47,781 nt of DNA from Nitrospirota bacterium. GTDB taxonomy: Bacteria > Nitrospirota > Thermodesulfovibrionia > Thermodesulfovibrionales > UBA6898. The notes under the pieces are model-generated. The model ran no database searches, was not told the DNA's origin, and saw nothing but the letters and a program-made list of their open reading frames with translations. The DNA is taken from NCBI GenBank assembly GCA_003252075.1, contig QKDO01000115.1, positions 1 through 47,781 on the forward strand. Direction: 5' to 3'. This document shows, one piece after another, positions 1 through 8,089 of the stretch (its first letter is position 1; each line of letters opens with the position of its first letter). The position numbers and the translations under genes were made by a program.

Positions 1-16
1 ATCCGCGAACGTTTTC

Positions 17-46
17 TTGACATTTCTGAATATTCTGATTTATAAA
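17..46 (+). promoter_or_regulatory. Sigma-70 promoter of the tRNA-Gly gene
   Basis: TTGACA at 17-22, an 18-base spacer and TATAAA at 41-46. The predicted transcription start is near 53, just before the mature tRNA 5' end at 56. Because no terminator is visible after the tRNA, the same promoter could also serve cobO. Confidence 0.8.
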
Positions 47-55
47 TGATGAATC

Positions 56-130
56 GCGGGCGTAACTCAGTGGTAGAGTGTTAGCTTCCCAAGCTGAAGG
101 TCGTGGGTTCGAATCCCATCGCCCGCTCCA
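56..130 (+). tRNA. tRNA-Gly, anticodon CCC
   Basis: A full cloverleaf can be folded: the 7-bp acceptor stem pairs 56-62 with 120-126, the anticodon stem pairs 81-85 with 93-97 around the loop TTCCCAA, with anticodon CCC at 88-90. The T arm has the usual TTCGAAT loop closed by a stem with one G-U pair. CCA is encoded (128-130) after discriminator base T. The first D-stem pair is A-T instead of the common G-C. The cobO start codon lies only 35 bases downstream. Confidence 0.95.
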
Positions 131-165
131 TTTTTTCTCACTGTGACAATTATCAGAAGGTTATC

Positions 166-693
166 ATGAATGAAAAAGGCTTAGTGCATATTTACACCGG
201 CGAAGGAAAAGGCAAAACAACTTCTGCGATCGGCCTGGCAATCCGGGCAAGGGGTCGAGGGAAAAAAATACTGTTTGCTCAATTCTTCAAAGAAAAAGAT
301 TCTCCGGGCGAACTCGCACTTCTTCAACAGTTAGGAATTAGCACCATTGTTTTTGATACAATTAAATCGCCCTTTTTTTACCCTGATATCAGCAAGGATT
401 ATCTAAAAGAAGAAGTAAAAAAAGCACTCCAGCATATACAACATTTTTTTTCAGAACGCCAACCTGATCTGGTAATTCTGGACGAGTTTATCTGCCTTGT
501 ATCCGAACATGTTCTTACAGAACATGAGGCGGTTTCCTTTATCACAAAAAGGCCAGAAAACATAGAGATTGTTCTCACGGGAAGAGGAGCCACGGCGCAA
601 ATTATCAGTCTTGCCGATTATGTGACTAATATGCAGAACATCAAGCATCCTTATGACAAGGGTATATCTGCACGAAAAGGGATAGAGATCTAA
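166..693 (+). CDS. cobO: Cob(I)yrinic acid a,c-diamide / cob(I)alamin adenosyltransferase (CobO/BtuR family)
   Basis: This cytoplasmic enzyme transfers the adenosyl group of ATP to cob(I)alamin or its precursor, giving the B12 coenzyme form. The 175-residue product has the P-loop GEGKGKTT at residues 12-19, a Walker-B-like LVILDEF near residue 110, the TGRGA motif and the family's C-terminal HPYDKGISARKGIE. I chose ATG 166 because AGAAGG (155-160) lies 5 bases upstream and the family starts there; the longer open frame runs back into the tRNA. It ends exactly next to the stop of the convergent CDP-alcohol phosphotransferase gene. The coenzyme would be needed by NrdJ and the B12 radical SAM protein encoded at 34-37 kb. 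Confidence 0.9.
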   Translation: MNEKGLVHIYTGEGKGKTTSAIGLAIRARGRGKKILFAQFFKEKDSPGELALLQQLGISTIVFDTIKSPFFYPDISKDYLKEEVKKALQHIQHFFSERQPDLVILDEFICLVSEHVLTEHEAVSFITKRPENIEIVLTGRGATAQIISLADYVTNMQNIKHPYDKGISARKGIEI

Positions 694-1269
694 TTAATTA
701 TTTCTCCGCAGGAGTTCTCTCCGCGTGTGGAGAATTCTCTGCATGACGGTTATATGTGTCAGGGCGCTCATTATCCAAAGGACGGGAATGATATATCCCG
801 TTGTTGCTCCGACTGCAAGAAGAACGACCCTCTCCGGCCTCTCCATAATGCCAAGATTGCATGATACGCCAAGCCCTTCAGCCCTCGCCTTTGCATAACT
901 GATAAGAAAAGACCCCACAAGGGACACGAGGGACAACAGCATGCCGCTAGTGTTTTCCCGTAAGACCATATACCAGAAAATAGCAAGAAACATAGCAGCG
1001 TCAGCATACCGGTCAAGGACGGAATCCAGAAACGCCCCGTACGAAGTGACCATTCCTTTGGCGCGAGCTACAGCGCCGTCCATCATGTCGAAGCAGCCTG
1101 ACAGAAGAATCAAGATTCCACCTATTTCAAGGTTAAGCGAAAGTACTATGCAGGCTACAATCGTTAAGACGAATCCGGTAAGGGTTACGGTATTCGGAGT
1201 AAAGGGTACAAGCAAAGCAAGGCGAAAAAGTGGGCGCTCAAGACTCCTGCCAAGCTTTTTGCTCAGCAT
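694..1269 (-). CDS. CDP-alcohol phosphatidyltransferase, likely phosphatidylinositol-phosphate synthase type
   Basis: An integral membrane protein of 191 residues that condenses a CDP-lipid with an alcohol. The complete family motif D-G-x2-A-R-x8-G-x3-D-x3-D is visible (D64, G65, A68, R69, G78, D82, D86) followed by several hydrophobic segments. It lies 11 bases downstream of the inositol-1-phosphate synthase gene on the same strand, so inositol 1-phosphate is the likely acceptor and phosphatidylinositol phosphate, archaetidylinositol-like lipid or di-myo-inositol phosphate the likely product; the exact alcohol cannot be read from the motif. PgsA-type glycerol-phosphate activity is the main alternative. 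No clear Shine-Dalgarno precedes the ATG, so translation may be coupled to ino1. Confidence 0.8.
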   Translation of the reverse strand: MLSKKLGRSLERPLFRLALLVPFTPNTVTLTGFVLTIVACIVLSLNLEIGGILILLSGCFDMMDGAVARAKGMVTSYGAFLDSVLDRYADAAMFLAIFWYMVLRENTSGMLLSLVSLVGSFLISYAKARAEGLGVSCNLGIMERPERVVLLAVGATTGYIIPVLWIMSALTHITVMQRILHTRRELLRRNN

Positions 1270-1280
1270 GGCAGGATACG

Positions 1281-2384
1281 CTACCGACCTCTCTTTGCCG
1301 TAATGAAATCTTCCACCATCTGCCTCGCCGTCTCATCAGGGAACTGTTTCGGCGGGTGTTTCATGAAGTATGCTGAGGGAGATGTGAGTGCGCCGCCGAT
1401 TTTTCGATCTCTTGCGATCTTGCAGCAACGGATAGCATCTATCACAACACCGGCACTGTTTGGCGAATCTTCGACAGAAAGTCTCATCTCAAGGTGCAAA
1501 GGGATATTTCCAAAGCCCTTTCCTTCGATTCTGAGGAAGCAAACTTTATTGTCGTGAAGCCAGGGGATATAATCAGATGGACCGATATGCATATGGTCAT
1601 AAGAAAGTGGACTAGTCATCTGGGACTGGACGGCTTCAGTTTTGGATATTTTTTTCAGGGTGAGGCGATTCCTGTTGAGCATGTTCAAAAAATCGGTATT
1701 TCCCCCGACATTTAGCTGATAGGCATGGTCTATCGTAACTCCTCTATCTTCAAAAAGTTTTGTCAGGCAGCGGTGAATGATTGTTGCACCAATTTGACTT
1801 TTAATGTCATCACCGATAACCGGAATACCCTCGCTTTCGAATCTTTCAGCCCAAGATCTCCTTGACGCGATAAATACCGGCACACAGTTTATAAGGCTTA
1901 CACCCGTCTTCAGACATGCTTCTGCATAAAAAGCAACGGCCCTCTCAGAACCCACCGGCAAGTAGTTCAGAAGTATTTCAGTTCCCGTCTCTTTAAGGAC
2001 TTTTTCCACATTGCACGGCTTCCTGTCAGCAATCACAAATCTGCTTTCTTCAGGGTAGCTCTCCATGTGTTTTGATACCCCATCGAGCACGTTTCCCATG
2101 CTAACGGATACCGACACCTTCCTCGACACAGTATGGAAAACTTTTGTGCAGTTTGGCTTGCTAAATATAGCCTGGAACAACGGCTTTCCGACTTTCCTTT
2201 TATCGATATCAAATGCCGCCACAACCCGAATATCTGCCGGACGATAGTCACCAAGCTGATAATGCATCAGGCCTGGAACAGGGAGCTTCTTATGCGGTCG
2301 CAGTTTTCCGTAATATTCCAGGCCCTGTATCAATGAGCTTGCGCAATTCCCCACACCGACGATGGCGACGCGAATCTCTTTCAT
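1281..2384 (-). CDS. ino1: myo-Inositol-1-phosphate synthase
   Basis: Converts glucose 6-phosphate to inositol 1-phosphate with bound NAD. The 367-residue product shows the Rossmann motif GVGNCASS from residue 10, a NYLPVGSE segment, and the lysine-rich catalytic stretch DDIKSQIGAT and the region around it typical of the short actinobacterial/archaeal form (not the roughly 510-residue eukaryotic form). ATG 2384 was preferred over an in-frame GTG at 2396 because the GTG overlaps the only AGGAG (2396-2400). It heads a two-gene operon with the CDP-alcohol phosphotransferase. The pair argues for an inositol lipid or an inositol-based solute. Confidence 0.88.
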   Translation of the reverse strand: MKEIRVAIVGVGNCASSLIQGLEYYGKLRPHKKLPVPGLMHYQLGDYRPADIRVVAAFDIDKRKVGKPLFQAIFSKPNCTKVFHTVSRKVSVSVSMGNVLDGVSKHMESYPEESRFVIADRKPCNVEKVLKETGTEILLNYLPVGSERAVAFYAEACLKTGVSLINCVPVFIASRRSWAERFESEGIPVIGDDIKSQIGATIIHRCLTKLFEDRGVTIDHAYQLNVGGNTDFLNMLNRNRLTLKKISKTEAVQSQMTSPLSYDHMHIGPSDYIPWLHDNKVCFLRIEGKGFGNIPLHLEMRLSVEDSPNSAGVVIDAIRCCKIARDRKIGGALTSPSAYFMKHPPKQFPDETARQMVEDFITAKRGR

Positions 2385-2430
2385 GCGTTGTTGCACTCCT
2401 CTTCGCAGTTGCTGTTATTGGTTGCAACGT

Positions 2431-2460
2431 TTTATATATCAAACTTTATTGTTAAGTCAA
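2431..2460 (-). promoter_or_regulatory. Promoter of the ino1 operon
   Basis: On the minus strand TTGACT (2460-2455) is followed by an 18-base spacer and TATAAA (2436-2431); an overlapping TATATA gives a 16-base spacer. The start would be near 2424, about 40 bases before ATG 2384. It is divergent from the mdh promoter. Confidence 0.65.
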
Positions 2461-2483
2461 GGTTATTTATCCATGTTTTCTCC

Positions 2484-2513
2484 TTGCCATTCCTCTTTTT
2501 TTTTAACTATAAT
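2484..2513 (+). promoter_or_regulatory. Promoter of mdh, placed for a near-leaderless mRNA
   Basis: TTGCCA (2484-2489), 18-base spacer, perfect TATAAT (2508-2513). Only 9 bases separate the -10 box from the GTG start at 2523, so the mRNA leader would be 0-3 bases. No Shine-Dalgarno is present. Confidence 0.6.
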
Positions 2514-2522
2514 ACGTATCCC

Positions 2523-3452
2523 GTGAACAAAAAAATAACGGTTATCGGAGCAGGAAATGTTGGTGCAACAACCGCTGAGCTTATAGCTCGGGATGGTTTT
2601 ACCGATGTTGTGCTGTTCGATATGCATGAGGGCATTGCAAAAGGAAAAGCCCTTGATATCATGGAAGCTTGCCCGCTCTGGAGTTCGCCCGCTTCTGTTA
2701 CCGGTACAGCATCATTTGCCGACACGGCAGATTCTGACATTGTCATAATCACCGCAGGATTTCCGAGAAAGCCGGGGATGAGCAGGGATGACCTTTTGCA
2801 TGCAAATGCAGATGTTATCAAGGAGGTAACCGAAGGAACTGTCAGACATTCTCCAGACAGTATTATCATTGTCGTGACAAACCCCATGGATATCATGGCA
2901 TACACTGCACTGCAGGTTTCCCGCTTCGACTACAGACGGATTATCGGTATGGGCGGGGTCCTCGATTCTGCCAGATTCAGGACATTTGTTGCGCTGGAAT
3001 TCGGCGTTTCTCCCCAGGACATCGAGGCGCTGGTGCTTGGAGGACATGGAGACCAGATGGTGCCCATGCCGCGCTTCACGACCGTTAAAGGTATTCCCAT
3101 AACAGAGCTGCTCGACGCGAATGACATTAATCGCATCATAGAAAGGACCAGAAACGGAGGAGCGGAGATTGTAAGCCTACTGAAGACCGGCAGTGCATTT
3201 TATGCCCCTGCTGCTGCTACCGTGCAAATGGTAAGATCTATCCTGTTCGATGAAAAGAGATTATTGCCCTGTTCTGCATATCTTGAGGGTGAATATGGAA
3301 TTGCAGGCATTTTTGTTGGAGTGCCCGTTATCCTTGGAAGGAATGGCGTAGAAAATATTATCACTCTTGAACTCACGAAAGAAGAAAAGGCGATGTTCGA
3401 CAGATCGGTATCTGCAGTTAGAGCAATGATCGATACGTTGAACCCGGCGTGA
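2523..3452 (+). CDS. mdh: Malate dehydrogenase, lactate dehydrogenase-like type
   Basis: Catalyses NAD-dependent malate/oxaloacetate interconversion in the cytoplasm. The 309-residue protein has the dinucleotide motif GAGNVG (residues 9-14), the substrate loop with FPRKPGMSRDDLL whose two arginines bind the carboxylates, VTNPMD, and the catalytic histidine in GGHGDQMVP. The arginine in the loop position usually occupied by glutamine in lactate dehydrogenases supports malate as substrate. GTG 2523 was chosen because it places the NAD motif at the normal distance from the N terminus; upstream in-frame codons include a hydrophobic leader with no homology. There is no Shine-Dalgarno, and the promoter sits immediately upstream. 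Confidence 0.92.
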   Translation: MNKKITVIGAGNVGATTAELIARDGFTDVVLFDMHEGIAKGKALDIMEACPLWSSPASVTGTASFADTADSDIVIITAGFPRKPGMSRDDLLHANADVIKEVTEGTVRHSPDSIIIVVTNPMDIMAYTALQVSRFDYRRIIGMGGVLDSARFRTFVALEFGVSPQDIEALVLGGHGDQMVPMPRFTTVKGIPITELLDANDINRIIERTRNGGAEIVSLLKTGSAFYAPAAATVQMVRSILFDEKRLLPCSAYLEGEYGIAGIFVGVPVILGRNGVENIITLELTKEEKAMFDRSVSAVRAMIDTLNPA

Positions 3453-3564
3453 CATTCTGCAATTACCTTTGACCGGAACACAAGAAAAGAACAATTTTTG
3501 CAGATTGTATGTCATTTACAGAGAAATATGATCTATTTTGAAAAGACAACGGAGAGGAGATTAC

Positions 3565-4308
3565 ATGGATCGCAATAAAGAATTTGAACAGACACTTGTG
3601 CTCATAAAGCCGGATGCGCTAAAGAATTCGCTGACTGGATATGTGCTTTCGCTGCTTTCCGAGTTTCACACGGGACTCCGCTTTGCGGGAGCAAAGATAG
3701 TGTATGTGGGCCGGATGCTTGCCGAGGAGCACTATGCTGAACATCAGGGAAAAATCTTCTTTCCATCGTTGCTGGAATATATCATGGGAAAGCTTCATTA
3801 TCCCGATGAGCCCTGGAAGAGAAGAGTAATAGCCCTCGTTTACCAGGGGCCGGATGCAGTTCAAAAGATTCGGGATATCTGCGGACCTACAAACCCTCTT
3901 GTAGCTCGTGACAAGAGCCCGGGATGCATTCGTGCTTTAGGAACTCTCGTATCTCTCAAGGACAATAATGGTAAGGTTATCGGTGAGCGAATGGACAACC
4001 TCATCCATGCATCCGCGACAAATGAGGATGCTGAACGGGAGATTAAATTGTGGTTTAAGCCTACCGATATTCCGCCCTTCATGCGTGCGTATCCCATAGA
4101 AATGAACCAGTCTTCTTATTATTTCGAGGCTGGCAGTCTTTATCTGACACACGAACCGGCACGCATCTGTCTTCTTGCCCCTGGTGATATTGCATGGAAG
4201 ACAGATATCGATGCGCTTCGTTTGCTGGAAAAAGGATTGCAGACGGGAGGATCCCTTGGATCAGTTGCAGCAAAATATCTTATCAATACAGAGAGAGACG
4301 TCGAGTAA
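3565..4308 (+). CDS. ndk: Nucleoside diphosphate kinase, enlarged form
   Basis: Transfers the gamma phosphate between nucleoside di- and triphosphates through a phosphohistidine. The protein begins with the family signature TLVLIKPDA (K15), keeps HYAEH, GPTNP, an IR pair and the catalytic histidine H148 in NLIHAS. At 247 residues it is about 100 longer than the usual 140: there are insertions around residues 74-88 and 112-140, and about 80 residues after the kinase core with no recognised domain. ATG 3565 has GGAGAGGAG upstream and is preferred over an upstream ATG/TTG in the same frame. It may not be the cell's only NDK; the extra segments could change oligomer form or partner choice. Confidence 0.85.
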   Translation: MDRNKEFEQTLVLIKPDALKNSLTGYVLSLLSEFHTGLRFAGAKIVYVGRMLAEEHYAEHQGKIFFPSLLEYIMGKLHYPDEPWKRRVIALVYQGPDAVQKIRDICGPTNPLVARDKSPGCIRALGTLVSLKDNNGKVIGERMDNLIHASATNEDAEREIKLWFKPTDIPPFMRAYPIEMNQSSYYFEAGSLYLTHEPARICLLAPGDIAWKTDIDALRLLEKGLQTGGSLGSVAAKYLINTERDVE

Positions 4309-4498
4309 AAGAACTTTTTGTTATCATTCTTTTCCTTCCCGAGTTTTTTAACGATAAGTCAAACCGGCAGGCACACAGCCCTGGTTTCCTGCATTCGTCA
4401 TTCAATCGCGCCGGTTATATCCATGATACTCCGGTATTTTGCTGATTCGTTGTGGTCCTTTCTTGTCATTCTCTAACTCATTGCAAAAAAAGCATTTA

Positions 4499-4528
4499 TT
4501 GACATTTCTCACCTGAACGCAGTAATAT
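4499..4528 (+). promoter_or_regulatory. Promoter of clpC
   Basis: TTGACA (4499-4504), 18-base spacer, TAATAT (4523-4528), giving a start near 4535 and a leader of about 32 bases with AGGAG at 4556-4560. The 258-base gap after ndk (4309-4566) holds this promoter and nothing else I can support; no CtsR-type operator repeat is evident. Confidence 0.7.
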
Positions 4529-4566
4529 GTATATAAGCGGTAACGGCTCTTACGAAGGAGTTGCTA

Positions 4567-7008
4567 ATGTTTGAAAAATTTACAGAGCGCGGTAGAAAAG
4601 TAATCATATTTGCCAAGGAAGAGGCTGAGAAACGTCAGAATGACTACCTTGGAACTGAACACCTGCTTCTCGCTATTCTTAGAGAAGAAGATGGATTGCC
4701 TGTCGCCATTTTGAAAAAAATGGGCTTGACGATTGAAGAACTCAGGATGGAAATTGAGCGCAATCTCCCTGCGGGAATGAATCTGCTCACATTTGGCGAT
4801 ATTCCGTTCACCCCTCGTGCCAAGAAAGTCCTTGAACTGGCAGTAGAAGAAGCCCGGCTTCTTGGGCACAATTATATCGGCAGTGAGCACCTTCTGCTCG
4901 GTCTTATCCGTGAAGATGAAGGAATTGCCGGAAAGATACTCAGGAATCTTGGCGCCAATCTCCTCGGTGCGCGCCAGCTTACCATTAACCTCTCCATGAA
5001 GTCATACGTCCAAGCGCGTGAGAAAAAAAGCAGCACCCCTGCTCTCGATGAGTTCGGTCGTGACCTTACCATGCTTGCCAAGGAGAACAGGCTTGACCCG
5101 GTGATCGGCAGAGAAGACGAGATCGAAAGAGTATTGCAGGTTCTAGGAAGAAGGATAAAAAACAACCCTGTTATTATTGGCGAGCCCGGAGTTGGCAAAA
5201 CCGCTATCGTTGAAGGGTTATGTCAGCGCATTATTACCGGAGATATCCCGGAGACACTCATGGGCAAAAGGATCATTTCTCTGGATCTCGGAGCGCTCAT
5301 TGCCGGTACAAAATACCGTGGTCAGTTTGAGGAACGTCTCAAGATTGTCATGAAGGAGATCGTGCAGACCGACAATGTGATCCTATTCATCGATGAACTT
5401 CATACGCTCATCGGTGCAGGCGCTGCAGAAGGCTCTATTGATGCTTCCAGTATGTTGAAGCCTGCTCTCTCCCGGGGCGAGATTCAATGTATCGGGGCAA
5501 CGACGCCCGATGAATACCGAAAGTATATTCAAAAGGATCGAGCCCTAGAAAGAAGATTCCAGCCTATCCACGTACAACCGCCAGATATTAGTACGTCAAT
5601 AGAGATCCTGAGCGGACTGAAGTCCCGCTATGAATCGCATCACAAGGTAAAGATTACGCCTGAGGCGCTGACGGCATCAGCAAAACTTTCCGATCGCTAT
5701 ATTCAGGACAGGTTTTTGCCCGACAAGGCTATCGATGTCCTCGACGAGACGGGATCGCGCATCAAACTCAAGAGGCTGACTCCTCCATCCGAGCTTAAGG
5801 ACTTAGAGTTCAGGCTTCAGAGAATTGCCAAGGAAAAGAACCTTTATATCAAACTTCACGATCTTGAAAAAGCATCTTCGGTGAGAACGGAAGAGGAAAA
5901 ACTAAGAATCATGCATGAACATGCGCAAAAATCTTGGAAGGAAAGTCTGAACAGGGAAATACCGATTATGACTGATGACGATGTTGCTTATACCGTTTCC
6001 AAAATGACCGGCATTCCGATTTTTAAGATAGAAGAGAAGGAGTCCGAAAAGCTGATCAGGATGGAACACGAACTTCATCAGAGAATAATTGCCCAGGAAG
6101 AGGCAATTCGGGCAGTATCTCGCGCTATCCGCCGTTCACGTGCAGGATTGAAAAGCTCAAAGAGACCTATTGGCTCATTCTTTTTTCTTGGTCCTACTGG
6201 GGTCGGGAAAACAGAACTGGCTAAAGCCCTTGCCGAATTTCTCTTTAATGATGAAAATGCTTTGATCAAGATCGATATGTCTGAATATATGGAACGATTC
6301 AACGTCTCCAAACTTACCGGTGCCCCTCCTGGATATGTAGGGTATGAGGAAGGAGGAATGCTTACTGAGAAAGTCAGGAAGAAACCCTATTCCGTCATCT
6401 TGTTTGATGAAATAGAAAAGGCTCATCCAGACGTGTTTAATCTGCTTCTTCAGGTCCTTGATGAGGGGGTTCTGACGGATAATTTCAGCAGAAAGGTGGA
6501 TTTCAGAAATGCAGTTATTATCATGACATCCAATCTGGGAGCACGCATCATTGAAAAAGCAACTCCTTTAGGCTTCCAGCGTAGTGAAGTCGGAGAGATT
6601 TATGAAAATATAAAAGACAATGTTCTGAATGAATTGCGCAAGACATTTAATCCTGAATTCCTGAACCGCGTAGATGAGTTGGTTGTCTTTCATCCTCTTG
6701 CAAAGAACCACCTTATGGCCATTATCGACCTTCTTGTCGAAGAGATGAACAAGGAGCTCATAGAACAGGAGCTTATTGTTGAACTGTCTCAGGATGTGAA
6801 GGAATGGCTTCTTGAGCAATATTATAAACCTGCGTATGGTGCACGACCCATGAGGAGAGCCCTGCAGAAAGAGATCGAAGATCCTCTTTCAGAGGAAATT
6901 CTGAAAGGTAATTTCAAGGGCTCTCATAAGATCAAAGTGTTGCTTGAAGCGAATACCCCTGCTTTTGTCGTTGCTGATGAGTCGCCGGTGTTTTCAGGTA
7001 TTAATTAA
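4567..7008 (+). CDS. clpC: ATP-dependent Clp protease ATP-binding subunit ClpC
   Basis: Hexameric AAA+ unfoldase that feeds proteins to ClpP. The 813-residue product has two N-terminal Clp repeats (residues about 1-145, each with a GTEHLLL or GSEHLLL motif), a first AAA module with GEPGVGKTA and FIDELH, a coiled middle region compatible with a UVR segment (about 410-450), a second AAA module with GPTGVGKTE near residue 541 and [10 protein letters not shown], and a C-terminal D2-small domain. The IGF-type ClpP-binding loop is not obvious by eye. ATG 4567 has AGGAG 6 bases upstream; a TTG at 4561 is less likely. No clpP, mcsA, mcsB or ctsR is in the window. Two redox or unknown genes follow with almost no gap. 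Confidence 0.95.
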   Translation: MFEKFTERGRKVIIFAKEEAEKRQNDYLGTEHLLLAILREEDGLPVAILKKMGLTIEELRMEIERNLPAGMNLLTFGDIPFTPRAKKVLELAVEEARLLGHNYIGSEHLLLGLIREDEGIAGKILRNLGANLLGARQLTINLSMKSYVQAREKKSSTPALDEFGRDLTMLAKENRLDPVIGREDEIERVLQVLGRRIKNNPVIIGEPGVGKTAIVEGLCQRIITGDIPETLMGKRIISLDLGALIAGTKYRGQFEERLKIVMKEIVQTDNVILFIDELHTLIGAGAAEGSIDASSMLKPALSRGEIQCIGATTPDEYRKYIQKDRALERRFQPIHVQPPDISTSIEILSGLKSRYESHHKVKITPEALTASAKLSDRYIQDRFLPDKAIDVLDETGSRIKLKRLTPPSELKDLEFRLQRIAKEKNLYIKLHDLEKASSVRTEEEKLRIMHEHAQKSWKESLNREIPIMTDDDVAYTVSKMTGIPIFKIEEKESEKLIRMEHELHQRIIAQEEAIRAVSRAIRRSRAGLKSSKRPIGSFFFLGPTGVGKTELAKALAEFLFNDENALIKIDMSEYMERFNVSKLTGAPPGYVGYEEGGMLTEKVRKKPYSVILFDEIEKAHPDVFNLLLQVLDEGVLTDNFSRKVDFRNAVIIMTSNLGARIIEKATPLGFQRSEVGEIYENIKDNVLNELRKTFNPEFLNRVDELVVFHPLAKNHLMAIIDLLVEEMNKELIEQELIVELSQDVKEWLLEQYYKPAYGARPMRRALQKEIEDPLSEEILKGNFKGSHKIKVLLEANTPAFVVADESPVFSGIN

Positions 7009-7010
7009 GC

Positions 7011-7553
7011 ATGCACTCTGCCAGGATTGGCCGTAAACGGGTGTCTACGGTGTTGTCATTTCTCAGTATAAGTGCTCTGGTACTTAGTTTGTATTCCTGC
7101 CAAAGCCGACAAACTGAGGTATCAGCAGGATCGAAAGCGCCGGACCTGGAAATATGGGACACCGTGACCGGCCAGAAAGTGAACATCGAACAGTACAGAG
7201 GTAAGGTTCTCTTTGTGAACTTCTGGGCGACGTGGTGTCCCCCCTGTCGTGAGGAGGTACCATCCATTGAAGCGCTTCACAGAGAACTCTTTGGTGACGC
7301 ACGTTTCGCGTTGGTCACTATTCTGTACAAGGATACACCGAAATCTGCATACGATTATATGAATGCCAATGGCTATACATTCCCTGTGTATGGCGATCAT
7401 GATGGAACCACTTCCAACAGATATAAAGTGACCGGCGTTCCGGAAACCTATCTGGTGGATAAGAAAGGTATATTAAGAAAAAAAGTTATCGGCGCCCTTG
7501 ACTGGAGCGCTGCGGACGCAAGAACATTCATCAATACACTGCTTATTGAATAA
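7011..7553 (+). CDS. TlpA-like thioredoxin lipoprotein
   Basis: A 180-residue extracytoplasmic thiol-disulfide reductase or resA/tlpA-type protein. The N terminus is basic, then hydrophobic, ending in a lipobox with Cys30 (SLYSC). The thioredoxin fold carries WCPPC at residues 75-79 and a conserved cis-proline in TGVPETYLVD. It starts 2 bases after clpC stops and overlaps the next gene, so the three are likely co-transcribed. Substrate is unknown; cytochrome c maturation or periplasmic disulfide reduction are the usual roles of this family. A second such lipoprotein is encoded at 16.6 kb. Confidence 0.85.
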   Translation: MHSARIGRKRVSTVLSFLSISALVLSLYSCQSRQTEVSAGSKAPDLEIWDTVTGQKVNIEQYRGKVLFVNFWATWCPPCREEVPSIEALHRELFGDARFALVTILYKDTPKSAYDYMNANGYTFPVYGDHDGTTSNRYKVTGVPETYLVDKKGILRKKVIGALDWSAADARTFINTLLIE

Positions 7554-8089
7554 TGGGTACGCCCCACCCGCCTGAACCCTCTCTTCTCTTCATTTCCCTG
7601 CTGTTTTCCCAATGCGAGACATATCATGCTGTTTTATTTCCTCTGCAAAGTCGGTTTGGCGATACCCTTCTTGAAAGTGAGACCTGTTTGTGGAACCATA
7701 CCCATTACTACGACGAAGAACTGGGTACGCCGATATTCAGAAAGCTTCTCTTTTTCCGCAGGCAGTTTGACCCCCTAAATCTTCCGGATGTTAAACTGGA
7801 AACTAATGATCTCGAAGCTGAATATGTCATTGAGGGTAACCGTAAAATCAACATAGATCCCGGCTACCTGATGCGATCCAGAGTTGTCCTTGCCTCTGCG
7901 AAGGATTATTCCCACAGAATCTATTTAGGCAAAGGGATCTACGGTGAAGTTGTCCTGTATTATCAGGGAAATCGCTTTAATCCCCTTCCTTATACCTATT
8001 TCGATTATCGTGACCCCCGGACCACTGAGTTGTTTGAAAAGGCAAGGAAAGAACTGAGACGCGAAGAGAAAAGTCAGGTCATCAAATAA
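7553..8089 (+). CDS. DUF4416 family protein
   Basis: A 178-residue protein matching, from memory, the DUF4416 family of Nitrospirota and Desulfobacterota. No catalytic motif is visible. Hallmarks are the N-terminal segment ending in ETCLWNHTHYYDEELG, an IDPGYL motif and a C-terminal charged helix. Its ATG overlaps the TAA of the TlpA-like gene by one base (TAATG), and its 3' end overlaps the convergent proB gene by 8 bases. The first residues up to about 15 differ from what I recall for the family, so the true start might be different. Function unknown. Confidence 0.7.
   Translation: MGTPHPPEPSLLFISLLFSQCETYHAVLFPLQSRFGDTLLESETCLWNHTHYYDEELGTPIFRKLLFFRRQFDPLNLPDVKLETNDLEAEYVIEGNRKINIDPGYLMRSRVVLASAKDYSHRIYLGKGIYGEVVLYYQGNRFNPLPYTYFDYRDPRTTELFEKARKELRREEKSQVIK

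Noticed and set aside
142-157. TGTGA-N6-TCAGA resembling a CRP site before cobO
   Set aside because: One mismatch in a short motif, overlapping the Shine-Dalgarno and downstream of the only promoter; no positional logic for activation.
941-1303. 120-codon plus-strand frame opposite the CDP-alcohol phosphotransferase
   Set aside because: Shadow of a gene with clear motifs on the other strand; no RBS, no homology.
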